Source: Ignavibacteriales bacterium
GTDB lineage: Bacteria; Bacteroidota; Ignavibacteria; UBA10030
NCBI GenBank assembly: GCA_016193365.1
Contig: JACPSI010000073.1
Coordinates: 1-64,000, forward strand
DNA length: 64,000 bases
Direction of reading: 5' to 3'
The position numbers and the translations under genes are program-made. Shown here one piece after another: positions 34,231-43,148 of this stretch. Position 1 is the stretch's first letter. Each line of letters opens with the position of its first letter. The notes beneath the pieces are model-generated. The model had not been told where the DNA came from, ran no database searches, and saw only the letters and a list, made by a program, of their open reading frames with translations.

Positions 34231-35298
34231 TTATTGAGCTGTCGCTATGACTTGTCCGGGAGAAGGAACGGGCGGTGATTGAGCAAGTGCCTCCTCAATT
34301 TTCCTGTTGATTCGACTTTTTGCCACTTCTAGAGCCTTGAGGATCATGTTTTTTATGGCTTTGGGTGAAGAGCTTCCATGGCCGATGATCGAAACGCCGT
34401 TCACGCCCAGCACCGGTACGCCGCCGTATTCCTCGTAATCCATATCTTTCAGCGATGCACGCAAGGGATTTCGCATGAGCCCTACGAGGAGCCTTCTCAA
34501 GAATCCCGTTTTCGCGTATCGTTTAAGCCGACTTTTCAGGAACGACGGCACGCTCTCGCCGAATTTCAGAAGAACATTGCCAACAAAGCCGTCGCAGACT
34601 ACGACATTTGCTTTACCGGCCAACAGATCCCGACCCTCGACATTCCCAATGAAGTTCAGCGCGCTTGTTTCAAGCATGCGGTATGTTTCCTGCACGATTT
34701 CCGTTCCTTTCTTTTTCTCCTCCCCGACATTCAACAGGGCGACAGTCGGATGCTCGTACTTCATAATTTCTTTGACATACACGCTACCCATGACGGCAAA
34801 CTCGTAGAGATGCTGGGCTCTGCAGTCAACGTTCGTCCCTGCGTCGAGGAGAAGAAAAACACCCTGTTCGGACGGGAAAAAAGCTCCGATTGTAGGCCTT
34901 CCAACGCCTTTCACTCGGCCAAGGATCAGCGTGGAGGCAGACAACACGGCACCTGTGTTCCCGGCGCTGACAAACGCATCTGCCTTGCCTTCCTGGTGAA
35001 GCCTCATTCCCACAGCGAGAGACGAATCCTTCTTTTGTTTCAGCGCCGCCGTTGGAGAATCCTCCATCGTGATGACTTCCGACGCATTCACAACTGAATA
35101 CGATTGGCCGCCCACGCCTTGTTTCCTGAGATGTTCCCGAATCTCCTCTTCCTTTCCAACAAGAATAGCCTCAAAACCGCCATTCGTTTCCTGGAGAGCC
35201 TGGAGTGTTCCGCTGATTTCATGAGCCGGAGCAAAGTCTCCTCCCATCGCGTCGACAACGATTCTCAGTTTTGGCTCAGATTCCATTCCAGAGGACAA
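34231..35298 (-). CDS. plsX: Phosphate acyltransferase PlsX
   Basis: Makes acyl-phosphate from acyl-ACP for phospholipid synthesis. The 355-residue protein begins with the family's [13 protein letters not shown] motif and shows [28 protein letters not shown] and [15 protein letters not shown]. It lies between rpmF and fabH, the usual location. It acts at the cytoplasmic face of the membrane with a PlsY-type partner not present in this window. Confidence 0.97.
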   Translation of the reverse strand: MSSGMESEPKLRIVVDAMGGDFAPAHEISGTLQALQETNGGFEAILVGKEEEIREHLRKQGVGGQSYSVVNASEVITMEDSPTAALKQKKDSSLAVGMRLHQEGKADAFVSAGNTGAVLSASTLILGRVKGVGRPTIGAFFPSEQGVFLLLDAGTNVDCRAQHLYEFAVMGSVYVKEIMKYEHPTVALLNVGEEKKKGTEIVQETYRMLETSALNFIGNVEGRDLLAGKANVVVCDGFVGNVLLKFGESVPSFLKSRLKRYAKTGFLRRLLVGLMRNPLRASLKDMDYEEYGGVPVLGVNGVSIIGHGSSSPKAIKNMILKALEVAKSRINRKIEEALAQSPPVPSPGQVIATAQ

Positions 35299-35325
35299 CC
35301 CACGCGTGCAGGTGCAGCCGGGAGA

Positions 35326-35508
35326 TCAGGATTCTTTCGGGATGATGATCGAGCGGCCGTTATAGAAGCCGCAGTTCGGACAGGCTCGATGCTGTAATTT
35401 TTGTTCGTGGCAATTCGGACATTCCACGAGGGCCGGGACAGAAGCCTTATAATGCGTACGTCGTTTGCGTCCGCGTGTTTTTGAATGTCGTCGTTTCGGA
35501 TTGGGCAT
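35326..35508 (-). CDS. rpmF: 50S ribosomal protein L32
   Basis: A 60-residue basic protein with the typical N-terminus [20 protein letters not shown] and two CPNC pairs forming a zinc knuckle, so it is the zinc-binding (C+) form. A ribosome site GAGAAAGG precedes the ATG. It lies in the standard yceD-rpmF-plsX order. Confidence 0.97.
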   Translation of the reverse strand: MPNPKRRHSKTRGRKRRTHYKASVPALVECPNCHEQKLQHRACPNCGFYNGRSIIIPKES

Positions 35509-35607
35509 ACGAAGTTACCTTTCTCAACTTTAGCGAATAACTCTCTTTCACCTGCGCGGGCTCCACATGCCCACATGCGGGGAACGCTGAATTGCCGGAA
35601 GTTTGAC

Positions 35608-36117
35608 CTAATTTTTCAGAAACTTCTGAAGACCCTGCCAGCGTGGGTCAATCTCGTCTTTTTCTCCATGGCTACAAATGGCAGAGTTACGATTGATGCC
35701 ACATTGGGGACAAAGTCCTTTGCAGTCCTCCCTGCAAAGAATCTTTTGCGGTACCGCAAGGACTGCGTACTGGCGGACGTCCTCGTCGATCTCGATAAAA
35801 CTCGTGTCCGGGTGTATGAAGGCAATTTCCTGATTCTCTGGCTTCAGCGTACTCTCCGAGCCAAACATGTACACCATTGAGTACTTCGACCGCACATCAC
35901 GACGACACTCATCCAAACATCTGTCGCACATGAACGTTCCCCCGGTTGAAAGCTCGACGGTGAGATACAGCTGTTTAGTGCTTTTCTCAAGTGTGGCCAG
36001 AACCTTGACGGCCTCGGTAAATCGCTCATCAAGGCCGAGATCTGCGGGCTCAATTTCCAGCGAGCGGCTATGAACACCCTCAGAGAGTTTCGAGATGTTT
36101 ATGCGCAAACCGCTCAC
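35608..36117 (-). CDS. DUF177 (YceD-like) protein
   Basis: A member of the DUF177 family, encoded upstream of rpmF in most bacteria and linked in plants and E. coli to 23S rRNA processing or accumulation. Two CxxC pairs are visible: FMCDRCLDEC in the middle and CKGLCPQCG near the C-terminus. GTG 36117 is preferred over TTG 36138 because a GGGGG ribosome site lies at a good distance from the GTG. It is the first gene of the operon and is preceded by a strong predicted promoter. Confidence 0.9.
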   Translation of the reverse strand: MSGLRINISKLSEGVHSRSLEIEPADLGLDERFTEAVKVLATLEKSTKQLYLTVELSTGGTFMCDRCLDECRRDVRSKYSMVYMFGSESTLKPENQEIAFIHPDTSFIEIDEDVRQYAVLAVPQKILCREDCKGLCPQCGINRNSAICSHGEKDEIDPRWQGLQKFLKN

Positions 36118-36170
36118 AAAATCCCCCTTTTGAGACAAAAACCGCTCTTTATGTAGGAAAAAGCCGTGAA

Positions 36171-36199
36171 AATATAAGAAGAACGTCGCAGAGAGTCAA
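36171..36199 (-). promoter_or_regulatory. Predicted sigma-70 promoter of the yceD-rpmF-fab operon
   Basis: Minus strand: TTGACT (36199-36194), exactly 17 bases, then TATATT (36176-36171). Each box matches the consensus at five of six positions. The start site would be near 36164, about 45 bases before the chosen start codon. Confidence 0.7.
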
Positions 36200-36238
36200 G
36201 AATTAAGGAAAGCGTCTAATTCTCTGCTCGTTTGTATT

Positions 36239-37254
36239 TCATTGATTCCCATAAAGGTCAACATCGAAAACATCCATTACACTGGGAATGGAGAGCAGAA
36301 AGACAAATGGAAACGCTTCATAGTACACCCGAGGCTCGTCGAGGTTTCCAAAAACAAAGACCAGTGCAATCAACGGAGTCAGCGTGACTATCAAACCTGA
36401 GCGAAGGAAGGCTGGCTTTTCGTTCCAACGCCGAAGAATGAGCAGCGCAAACATGCCGTATACCGTGATGACATAAAAAAGTCGTGTTGATTGTGTCAAC
36501 ACATAGAAATTGTATCCAAGGTGGAATTGCGCGAAACTGCCTTCATTATCCTCAAAAGCGTAGGAAATAGCTCCCCTTATAATGATGTAAAGGATGACTT
36601 GAAAAGTAATTTGCGATACGAACCTTGAGAAAGGCATCTTGCCTCTGAAGGCTACATAGAAGAGAAGGATCAACAAGACTGATGTTTCCTTGTTTATTGA
36701 AGCCAGCACGAAACATAGATAGTACCAGTGCAGAGATTTTCGCGTTAACAAAAGGATGCCCATAGCGAAAAGAAGCAGGGTTGCAGGATCGTAGATTTGA
36801 TTATAGTATCGAAAAAAAATTGGGAGGGTTATCAGCCCTAACGATAGGCCAAATTCCGACAGTAAGACATACCGCGGATAGAAAGCCGCTATAAGGCTTC
36901 GCAGTGCGAACGCAAGTCCAAGGAAACATCCAAAAAAAATGAAACTGGCGACCGTATAATCCACCAAACGTTCAGGTTCCCAGCCAAGTTTTTTTACCAA
37001 CCTCGTATCCTGCAATCCTTCGTTGATTATTTCTTTGCAGAAATCTGGCATTGCTACAGTCACGAACTTTATCCCTGAAGGGCTCGAGAAACATAAGGGC
37101 GGTACGCAGTGCCGTCAACCATGTCGGAGAACATTGCTTGTTAAAAGCCATTGTTGCCTGGATGAATGAGAAAAACGAACGTAACAATCGCGGCACAAAG
37201 GCTGTAAATAAGTGTTCGAACCGTTTGACGTTTAAGCGTAATACACTCTCCCAT
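36239..37254 (-). pseudogene. Decayed multi-pass membrane protein gene (glycosyltransferase-like)
   Basis: The intact part is a 274-residue reading frame (from GTG 37063) with about seven hydrophobic segments and the motif LGWEPERLVDYTVASFIF. The true N-terminus lies upstream in another frame. From ATG 37254 it reads MGECITLKRQ, then a membrane helix TLIYSLCAAIVTFVFLIH. This is cut by an in-frame TAA at 37143-37141, then resumes as AMFSDMVDGTAYRPYVSRAL to about 37075. There the frame must shift once more to reach IKFVTVAMPDF. So one nonsense change and one frameshift separate the parts. The layout recalls polytopic glycosyltransferase-like proteins of this phylum; that label is tentative. The sequence is AT-richer than its neighbours. 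Confidence 0.7.
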
Positions 37255-37465
37255 TTAAGAAACACATTACGATAATCTCAAATAAGCGGCCTCTCAACCA
37301 CGAAAAGCTTTCTCTCACACAAAATCCCAAACTGAAGGCAGGAAATTCGATTGAGATGGAATCACGGTGAAGAACATATTGGGTGCCAACACAAGAGAAG
37401 CCCACGCATCCCTGATCGAAAAGGACTGTGGGCTCCCTCGACTTGAAACAACAGTGAACGATATC

Positions 37466-37756
37466 CTAGGGCACGGGCTTTTCTGCCGGAACGCCTCCAG
37501 CCGGGTCGGCAATCGTGAGCAATTGCGCTTTTACGTACTCAACGGTCTCGTCAAGCGCATCGCTGAATTTTTCAAAATCTTCCTTGTAGAGAAAGATCTT
37601 GTGTTTCTCATACTCTTCTTCTCCAACGCGCTTGCTCTCTGTGATCGTGATGTAAAAGTCTTTTTCAGACTTCGTGGATTTCACGTCAAAGAAGTACGTC
37701 CGCTTACCGGCTCTGACGCGTTTGGTAAAGATTTCATCCTTGTAAGTGTTTTCCAA
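37466..37756 (-). CDS. DUF3276 family (PUR-domain) protein
   Basis: A 96-residue protein matching DUF3276, common in Bacteroidota and relatives and related to the PUR-alpha nucleic-acid-binding fold. Typical elements are IFTKRVRAGKRTYFFDVKST, DFYITITESKR and the HKIFLYKEDFEKFSDAL helix. A Spirochaete relative binds DNA or RNA, so a nucleic-acid role is plausible. The proline-rich tail is variable. A GGAGGTAG-like ribosome site precedes the ATG. It stands alone between the decayed gene and the propeller gene. Confidence 0.9.
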   Translation of the reverse strand: MENTYKDEIFTKRVRAGKRTYFFDVKSTKSEKDFYITITESKRVGEEEYEKHKIFLYKEDFEKFSDALDETVEYVKAQLLTIADPAGGVPAEKPVP

Positions 37757-37850
37757 GGCCTACCTCCCTCAAAATAATGTGATGAAAACATGGTGAATTA
37801 CACGCACAACAAACCTTCAACTCGTTTCGCCTTCCTCTTCTTCCTGTTCC

Positions 37851-40133
37851 TCACCTCCTCACGACGGCCACTTTACCTATGCCGATTTGATTGCCGTTAT
37901 CCGCGAATGCAACAATAAAGTAAATTCCAGTTGAAACAAATCTCCCTTGAGAATCTTTTCCATCCCAGAATGCTCTTCCACCGCCCTGCGCCTTGAACTG
38001 TGAGACCAGCGACCCGTTTACTGTCAGTATTTTGACAGTCGTGTTTCCCACGAGGTCCCTGATGATAAGTTGCTCCTCGTTGGGAACATGGTATGGATTC
38101 GGGCCAACTTCGAGGTCGGCAAACGTCTCCTTCGTCTCTACAGCAACAATGTTCAAACTCGAAAGTCCTTTTTCTGTCCCGAGATACACAATCCCCCTTC
38201 GCTGGTCAATAGCAACCGAACGAACATCGTCGGAAACAAGCTTGCCGCCTGTCGTAAGGACAGTGTGCTGTTCCAGCAATTGAGTCCCGTCGGCGTTGAG
38301 CACAAAAACTCCTTCCCGCGTTCCCACCCACTTGTTGTTCACTCCGTCAACGGCAATTGCCTGGACAGTCTGTTCACGCAATGGGAATGAAGGCGTGCGC
38401 CGAGTTCGCGGGAACTGTGGATCAGTAATGATCATCGCGCCGAGGTCAGTTCCCACCCAGACGTCCCCGGTCGCATCAACGGCAAGAGAAAGGACATAAG
38501 CGCTGGGAAGTCCATCGGTCGTTGAGATGTAACCCCAGCCACCGGTGGCCTCTGTCCCGGAAACGACACTGTTTTCGTTAAAATAATACAGCCCTCGGGT
38601 GGTCGCTTTTGCCGCCGGTTCAGCATTCCCGAGCCACTTCGTGCCGAGCCGGTCAATCACCATATTGTGAAAAAAGCCCCCGTCACCCGGATTGTAAAGA
38701 TTTCGATAATAGACAAACGTTGTATCATCTACCAACCTCGCGAGCACGTTTCCATTCGTCGCTGTTCTGTTCACAAACCAGGAAGACCCGTCGGGGCCAA
38801 CAACGACGCTTCCGATCACCGGGTAGTTCGGGTTCGAACCGTCGGATGTTGCAAGGCTCGGTGTTGTGGCAGCATGAAGTCTTCGGCGGATTGTATCTGC
38901 CACAACTTCAACGACTCCAAACCCCCACGAGCTCGCCCACACTGAGCCGTTGGCTCCGATGGAGACCTTGTAGTAGTCATTGTTTTGGAGAAGTGGACAT
39001 TCCGGATAGACAAAGTTCTTCCATTGAAGTCCTTCGGGCTTTGACGGGTCGTAGCGATAAAATCCTCTTCCGCCTGCGTTGAACCCCGTGCCCACCCAGA
39101 GCACTCCGTCGTCGTCGACGGCGAGGCTGGCAAAGAGGTTCGACTGTGGCCCGTTGGGACTGATGAAGCTCCATGCTGTTCCGTCCCATCGGGCAATACC
39201 GTTGACGGACGTCGACACCCACAGCCCGGGGGAGGAATCCAGCAACAAGTCGCTTCCGAGCATCCCTGCGACCGAAGAAATGAGCTGCGCTGCACTGTTC
39301 ACATGAGTAATTGCTTCGACGGAAAAACTGCCGCCCGAATTCGAAAGTATCGTGAGCGTGTTATTTCGTTGTTCCATATCGACGATCGCCTTGCCTGCAA
39401 AAGCAGTCATCGCAAGGAAGGTGTCTGCAGAAAAAAAGGCAGCGCCGTTGATACATCCGACGATGAGAGTATCGGAAAAGAGGCCAAGAGAGGTCGTATT
39501 CGTCGAAGGCAGGCCACCATATCTTGTCCACGCAGTCGGCGAAGTGAGATTGGAGCTGCCGCGCTGGGCCGAAGCAATACCCTGATTCGTTGCCACCCAG
39601 ATTCTATTGCCATGAACCAAGACGGATTTCACGACGGGCGGTGTCGTGAATCCGAAATTGGCATACGTGTCACCAAATTCCTTTTTTGACATCACATACA
39701 CAGAAACCCCGAAGTCGGTTACAACAAGCATTGAGTCCCCGAGCTGCACAAATTTCTTGATGGACCTTTGAATTCTATTGCTCGCCGCAATGTCGCGAAT
39801 GTCTCTCCAGCCGGCTTCCCGCACGTTGATCGAACCGTCCGAAGCCCCAACCCACACAGCGCCGGACTGGTCGAGCGTAATTGCCGTCAGGTCGTTTGAG
39901 CTGAGTCCGTCCGTGTTGGTGAATTTCACAAAAGCAGATTCAACGGGATCATAGGCAAAGCTGCCGCCAGCCGTGGCCGCCCACAGTGCACCGGTGCCTG
40001 CGCCGAGGGCTCTCACCGTTTTCATATCGGTGAAGTTTTTCCACTGCCCGATTCTCTGAGAACCCTGTCGCGCCTCAAGCGTCGACAAGAGGCTCGCGCT
40101 CCAGAGAACAACCAACACCAGCCTTTGCATCAA
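37851..40133 (-). CDS. Secreted two-component-regulator-type propeller protein with T9SS-like C-terminal domain
   Basis: A 760-residue exported protein. It has a signal peptide (1-22, ending LEARQ), many repeats of the regulator-propeller type (GAVWVGASDGSINV, GVLWVGTGFN, GDVWVGTDLGAMI, NKWVGTREGVFVL) that probably form two propellers, and a C-terminal domain (about 675-760). The last domain reads VGPNPYHVPNEEQLII, VKILTVNGSLVSQF, WDGKDSQGRFVSTGIYF, the FlgD/T9SS type A sorting pattern. It is probably surface-exposed or released. Unlike the hybrid kinases that carry such propellers, it has no kinase part. Its start overlaps the ribH stop by four bases. Confidence 0.85.
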   Translation of the reverse strand: MMQRLVLVVLWSASLLSTLEARQGSQRIGQWKNFTDMKTVRALGAGTGALWAATAGGSFAYDPVESAFVKFTNTDGLSSNDLTAITLDQSGAVWVGASDGSINVREAGWRDIRDIAASNRIQRSIKKFVQLGDSMLVVTDFGVSVYVMSKKEFGDTYANFGFTTPPVVKSVLVHGNRIWVATNQGIASAQRGSSNLTSPTAWTRYGGLPSTNTTSLGLFSDTLIVGCINGAAFFSADTFLAMTAFAGKAIVDMEQRNNTLTILSNSGGSFSVEAITHVNSAAQLISSVAGMLGSDLLLDSSPGLWVSTSVNGIARWDGTAWSFISPNGPQSNLFASLAVDDDGVLWVGTGFNAGGRGFYRYDPSKPEGLQWKNFVYPECPLLQNNDYYKVSIGANGSVWASSWGFGVVEVVADTIRRRLHAATTPSLATSDGSNPNYPVIGSVVVGPDGSSWFVNRTATNGNVLARLVDDTTFVYYRNLYNPGDGGFFHNMVIDRLGTKWLGNAEPAAKATTRGLYYFNENSVVSGTEATGGWGYISTTDGLPSAYVLSLAVDATGDVWVGTDLGAMIITDPQFPRTRRTPSFPLREQTVQAIAVDGVNNKWVGTREGVFVLNADGTQLLEQHTVLTTGGKLVSDDVRSVAIDQRRGIVYLGTEKGLSSLNIVAVETKETFADLEVGPNPYHVPNEEQLIIRDLVGNTTVKILTVNGSLVSQFKAQGGGRAFWDGKDSQGRFVSTGIYFIVAFADNGNQIGIGKVAVVRR

Positions 40134-40624
40134 AGACTTCTCCGTGTCCCTCGTTCCAGCCTCTTGAACAAACTATTCATCTCAATGGCAGCGACGGCCG
40201 CATCCCAACCCTTGTTTCCGAATTTTCCTCCTGCACGCTCAAGTGCCTGCTTTTCGTTCTCCGTAGTCAAAACGCCAAAGAGCACTGGAATTCCACTCCG
40301 AAGGGCGACATCCTGAATACCCCGAGCTGTTTCCGATGCGACGTATTCAAAATGACTGGTCTTTCCGCGAATGACAGCACCGAGACAGACGACGGCATCC
40401 CACCGTCGTTCTTTGACAAGACGTTGCGCGACCTGAGGAAGTTCAAAGGATCCAGGGCAATGGAACACATCATACTTTGAGATCCCATGCTGCCTGAAAC
40501 ATTCTTTTGCTCCCTCCAGCAACCTGTCGGTGATGTCTTTATGAAATTGGCTGACAATGACGGCAATCCTTGCTTTTGGCTCCGAGACGTCTGCTTTCGG
40601 AAAAGAAACACCCTTCCTCATCAC
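40130..40624 (-). CDS. ribH: 6,7-dimethyl-8-ribityllumazine synthase
   Basis: Joins the pyrimidine and butanone precursors of riboflavin. The 164-residue protein has the family motifs ARIAVIVSQFHKDI, CPGSFELPQVAQRL, the catalytic His region GKTSHFEYVASETARGI and PVLFGVLTTEN, closing with the KGWDAAVAAIEM helix. It would assemble into a pentamer or 60-mer capsid. It follows the PHP gene after six bases and overlaps the propeller gene. No other rib gene is in the window. Confidence 0.96.
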   Translation of the reverse strand: MMRKGVSFPKADVSEPKARIAVIVSQFHKDITDRLLEGAKECFRQHGISKYDVFHCPGSFELPQVAQRLVKERRWDAVVCLGAVIRGKTSHFEYVASETARGIQDVALRSGIPVLFGVLTTENEKQALERAGGKFGNKGWDAAVAAIEMNSLFKRLERGTRRSL

Positions 40625-40630
40625 GTACCG

Positions 40631-41488
40631 TCAGCCAAAGAGCCGACTCCGCATGGTTTCAACGACATGAAGTGGAACTGAAAAAGTCCCGAAAGCGTAC
40701 TCGTCGTTTTTCTTGCCCCCATGATAGTCTGAACCTCCACTCTCCAGCAAGAAATATTGATCGACGACGCCGCGATAGTATTCCTGACGGGCTTCGTTGT
40801 GGGAAGGGTGGACAACTTCAATCCCGTCCATCCCTTTCCTGATCAACTCGAGTAATTCGGCGTCCGTCGTATAATTTCCCGGATGCGCGAGGAATGACAA
40901 GCCTCCGCACGACGAAACGAGACGGATTGCATCTTCGGGGCTCAATTGAAATTTTTTCTCGTAGGCGGGACCGTTCGTGCCGATGTACTTGGCAAACGCT
41001 TCGTGATAAGTTCCCGTCAATCCTTTGTCCAGCAGGGCGTTCGCAATATGCGGCCTGCCGACGCTCCCCTCGCCCGCCTTTTCAAGGACGGAATCCAGTG
41101 TGAGAGGAATGTTGATCTTGTTCAGTTTTTCGACAATTCGTTCGGCCCGGCGCAGGCGCTCTTTGCGGAAAATATCAAGGTACTCAAGGAGGTTTTTATT
41201 GGCAGGGTCAAAAAAATACGCAAGGATATGGATATCCTTTTCCCCGAACGTTGCACTCAATTCGAGTCCGGAAATCACTTCAACGCCGTACGTCCTCCCG
41301 CAGTCAACCGCCTCCTCAAGGGCTCCGACATGGTCGTGATCCGTTATCGCAAGGACCTTCAACCCCGCTCCCTGCGCTTTTTTTACAAGGGCTTGCGGGG
41401 AAAGTGCGCCGTCGGAAAAGGTGGTATGGAGATGTAAGTCTGCTCGGCCTTCAGTGGATGGTATCTCTCGCTGCTCCTTCGCCCCCAT
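40631..41488 (-). CDS. PHP-domain phosphoesterase (RNase AM/YciV-like)
   Basis: A 285-residue PHP metallo-phosphoesterase. The N-terminal metal motif DLHLHTTFSDG is followed by VLAITDHDHVGALEEA, GLELSATFGEKDIHILAYFFD, the inserted helical region typical of the TrpH/YciV group, LAHPGN, and a late SGGSDYHG. E. coli YciV trims 5' ends of rRNA and small nucleotides; members of this group also hydrolyse nucleoside bisphosphates. Exact substrate is inferred. It heads the three-gene unit with ribH and the propeller protein. Confidence 0.9.
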   Translation of the reverse strand: MGAKEQREIPSTEGRADLHLHTTFSDGALSPQALVKKAQGAGLKVLAITDHDHVGALEEAVDCGRTYGVEVISGLELSATFGEKDIHILAYFFDPANKNLLEYLDIFRKERLRRAERIVEKLNKINIPLTLDSVLEKAGEGSVGRPHIANALLDKGLTGTYHEAFAKYIGTNGPAYEKKFQLSPEDAIRLVSSCGGLSFLAHPGNYTTDAELLELIRKGMDGIEVVHPSHNEARQEYYRGVVDQYFLLESGGSDYHGGKKNDEYAFGTFSVPLHVVETMRSRLFG

Positions 41489-41554
41489 CTCAACATGATG
41501 TTTAGTGTTAGAAAACTCTTTCGAACCGACGTTCGAAGAACCAACGTCCGAACG

Positions 41555-42238
41555 CTACAAGTATTTTTTCCGAAACGTTTCGTAATCGTTGATGGTCAAC
41601 TTATTTCCCTTGAGGTCCACTTCACTGTTTCGGATAAAATGATGAATCATCCGCGAGACCGTTTCGCGTGATGTGCCTGCCATGTTGGCAATGTCCTGCT
41701 GCAACGGAAGGTCTTCAATTTCCACTTTGCCTTTTCGGAATACGCCAAGGTCGTCAGAAAGCATCAACAAGACATTGGCTACGCGGCCGGCCGCATCTTT
41801 CAGGGAAAGACTCTTGATTTGCATGTCCGCTTTGCGCAACCGCATCGCAAGTTCGGCAAGGAGAGAAATGGCAACCTGGGGATATTCTTCCAGCAGCTGC
41901 AGGAAATCTCTTCGGTGGATCATGAACAATTCAGATTTCAGCGTTGCAACGACACTCGCAGATCGCGCCAACCCATCCAGGAGGGACATTTCACCGAAAA
42001 ACTCCCCCGGTCCAAACATAGAGAGAATCACCTCTCGGCCATCCTCATCGGTCCTCACGACCTTGACCTTTCCCGTGATAATAACAAAAAGCGCCGCCCC
42101 GCTCTCCTGTTCCAAAACAACAATATTCCCCTTCTTGTATTTCTGTCGAACTCCAAGCTTGACGATTCTTAACAAATCTTTATCTTCGAGGTCGGAAAAG
42201 ATGGGGACGTTCCGCAGAAAGGTTATTTCTTCAGACAT
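41555..42238 (-). CDS. Crp/Fnr-family transcriptional regulator
   Basis: A 227-residue protein with an N-terminal cyclic-nucleotide-binding fold (about 15-125; FGPGEFFGEMSLLDGLARSASV contains the phosphate-binding cassette with Glu, Arg and Ser in place) and a C-terminal winged helix (about 150-227; LPLQQDIANMAGTSRETVSRMIH). The retained cassette suggests cAMP-like ligand binding. There are no N-terminal cysteines for an FNR iron-sulfur cluster. The recognition helix SRETVSR is of the Crp type, which reads TGTGA half sites. It has its own promoter and stands alone. Confidence 0.92.
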   Translation of the reverse strand: MSEEITFLRNVPIFSDLEDKDLLRIVKLGVRQKYKKGNIVVLEQESGAALFVIITGKVKVVRTDEDGREVILSMFGPGEFFGEMSLLDGLARSASVVATLKSELFMIHRRDFLQLLEEYPQVAISLLAELAMRLRKADMQIKSLSLKDAAGRVANVLLMLSDDLGVFRKGKVEIEDLPLQQDIANMAGTSRETVSRMIHHFIRNSEVDLKGNKLTINDYETFRKKYL

Positions 42239-42317
42239 AGACGAGTTGAGAGACTACATGGATGAGAATGGTGGTAGATGTGAAACCGCAGCGCGCGTTC
42301 TCCTTGTTTCGGGGTAA

Positions 42318-42346
42318 AATATATCTGCTGATGACCTGAAATGCAA
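42318..42346 (-). promoter_or_regulatory. Predicted sigma-70 promoter of the crp/fnr gene
   Basis: Minus strand: TTGCAT (42346-42341), 17 bases, TATATT (42323-42318). The start site would be near 42311, giving a leader of about 70 bases. It lies in the 130-base gap downstream of the PEGA gene. Confidence 0.55.
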
Positions 42347-42368
42347 GGAAATAATCGACGCCGAACGG

Positions 42369-43148
42369 TCATTCCACGAGCAATTTGTACGCAAGAACAG
42401 CGAAGCTGAGTTGAGTGATCGTAAAGGAGACGCCAGAAAGTTTGTCAAATCGACGCACGGAACTCAAGGATCCGGGATCCTTTGTTCTTTCATAGTTCTC
42501 GAACTCTCGATTTGCATGATCTTTGTAGTACGCCGCCAAGAAGCCCGAAAAAATCATCGCCGTTCCCGCGACGTAATTCACCCATTGACCTACCGGCTCT
42601 CCGTTTGAATCGGAAGAGAGAACATCGGAAAAACTCCACGCTTCACGTGAGTTCAAGCGATTGAGCCGCACCGTCATCCCCACGTAACCACTCCCGCTGA
42701 CCGGAACGTATGCAGTTTCGTATCCATCTTGGTGAAGGGCAATGGACCCGCTCAACGCTCGCGTGGTCTTAAATAATATAGGGGTCAGGCCTAGCGTTTG
42801 CCCTTCGTAATGCACTTCGACGCCCGATGGGATGGACGTCAAACTTACGGTATTCTCCAATTCCAGCTTCATCGTCGTCTCGTGACCATCGCCCACGACA
42901 ACTTCTTCGACTTTCGACGAGCCGTTCCAGGCTGTGAGGGCAGGATAAAACGCCCTGAGCGTGTGCTTGCCAGTATCCACCTCGACGCGGCTCAACGGAG
43001 ACTTTCCTAAATATTGCCCGTCCACAAATAATTCTGCTTCCGTGGGAACAGTTGAGATTGACAGCCATCCAGTGGACTTCTTCAATTCCTGGGCATGGCC
43101 AAAGCACATGAAGCCAGCAAGGAGAAATCCCATGGTATAAGTTCTCAT
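42369..43148 (-). CDS. Exported protein with two PEGA domains
   Basis: From ATG 43148, which overlaps the stop of the propeller gene upstream (ATGA), the protein is 259 residues with a signal peptide ending MCFGHAQ. The longer frame of 297 residues would hide the signal. Two PEGA-type repeats follow: LSISTVPTEAELFVDGQYLG and SLTSIPSGVEVHYEGQTLG. A hydrophobic segment near the C-terminus (WVNYVAGTAMIFSGFLAAYY) and a final one (FTITQLSFAVLAYKLLVE) suggest membrane anchoring. PEGA domains are linked to S-layer and surface proteins. Last gene of the long minus-strand run. Confidence 0.82.
   Translation of the reverse strand: MRTYTMGFLLAGFMCFGHAQELKKSTGWLSISTVPTEAELFVDGQYLGKSPLSRVEVDTGKHTLRAFYPALTAWNGSSKVEEVVVGDGHETTMKLELENTVSLTSIPSGVEVHYEGQTLGLTPILFKTTRALSGSIALHQDGYETAYVPVSGSGYVGMTVRLNRLNSREAWSFSDVLSSDSNGEPVGQWVNYVAGTAMIFSGFLAAYYKDHANREFENYERTKDPGSLSSVRRFDKLSGVSFTITQLSFAVLAYKLLVE

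Noticed and set aside
37399-37434. AGCCCAC / GTGGGCT inverted repeat downstream of the DUF3276 gene as a terminator
   Set aside because: The loop is 22 bases and no T-run follows on either strand; pairing may be chance.
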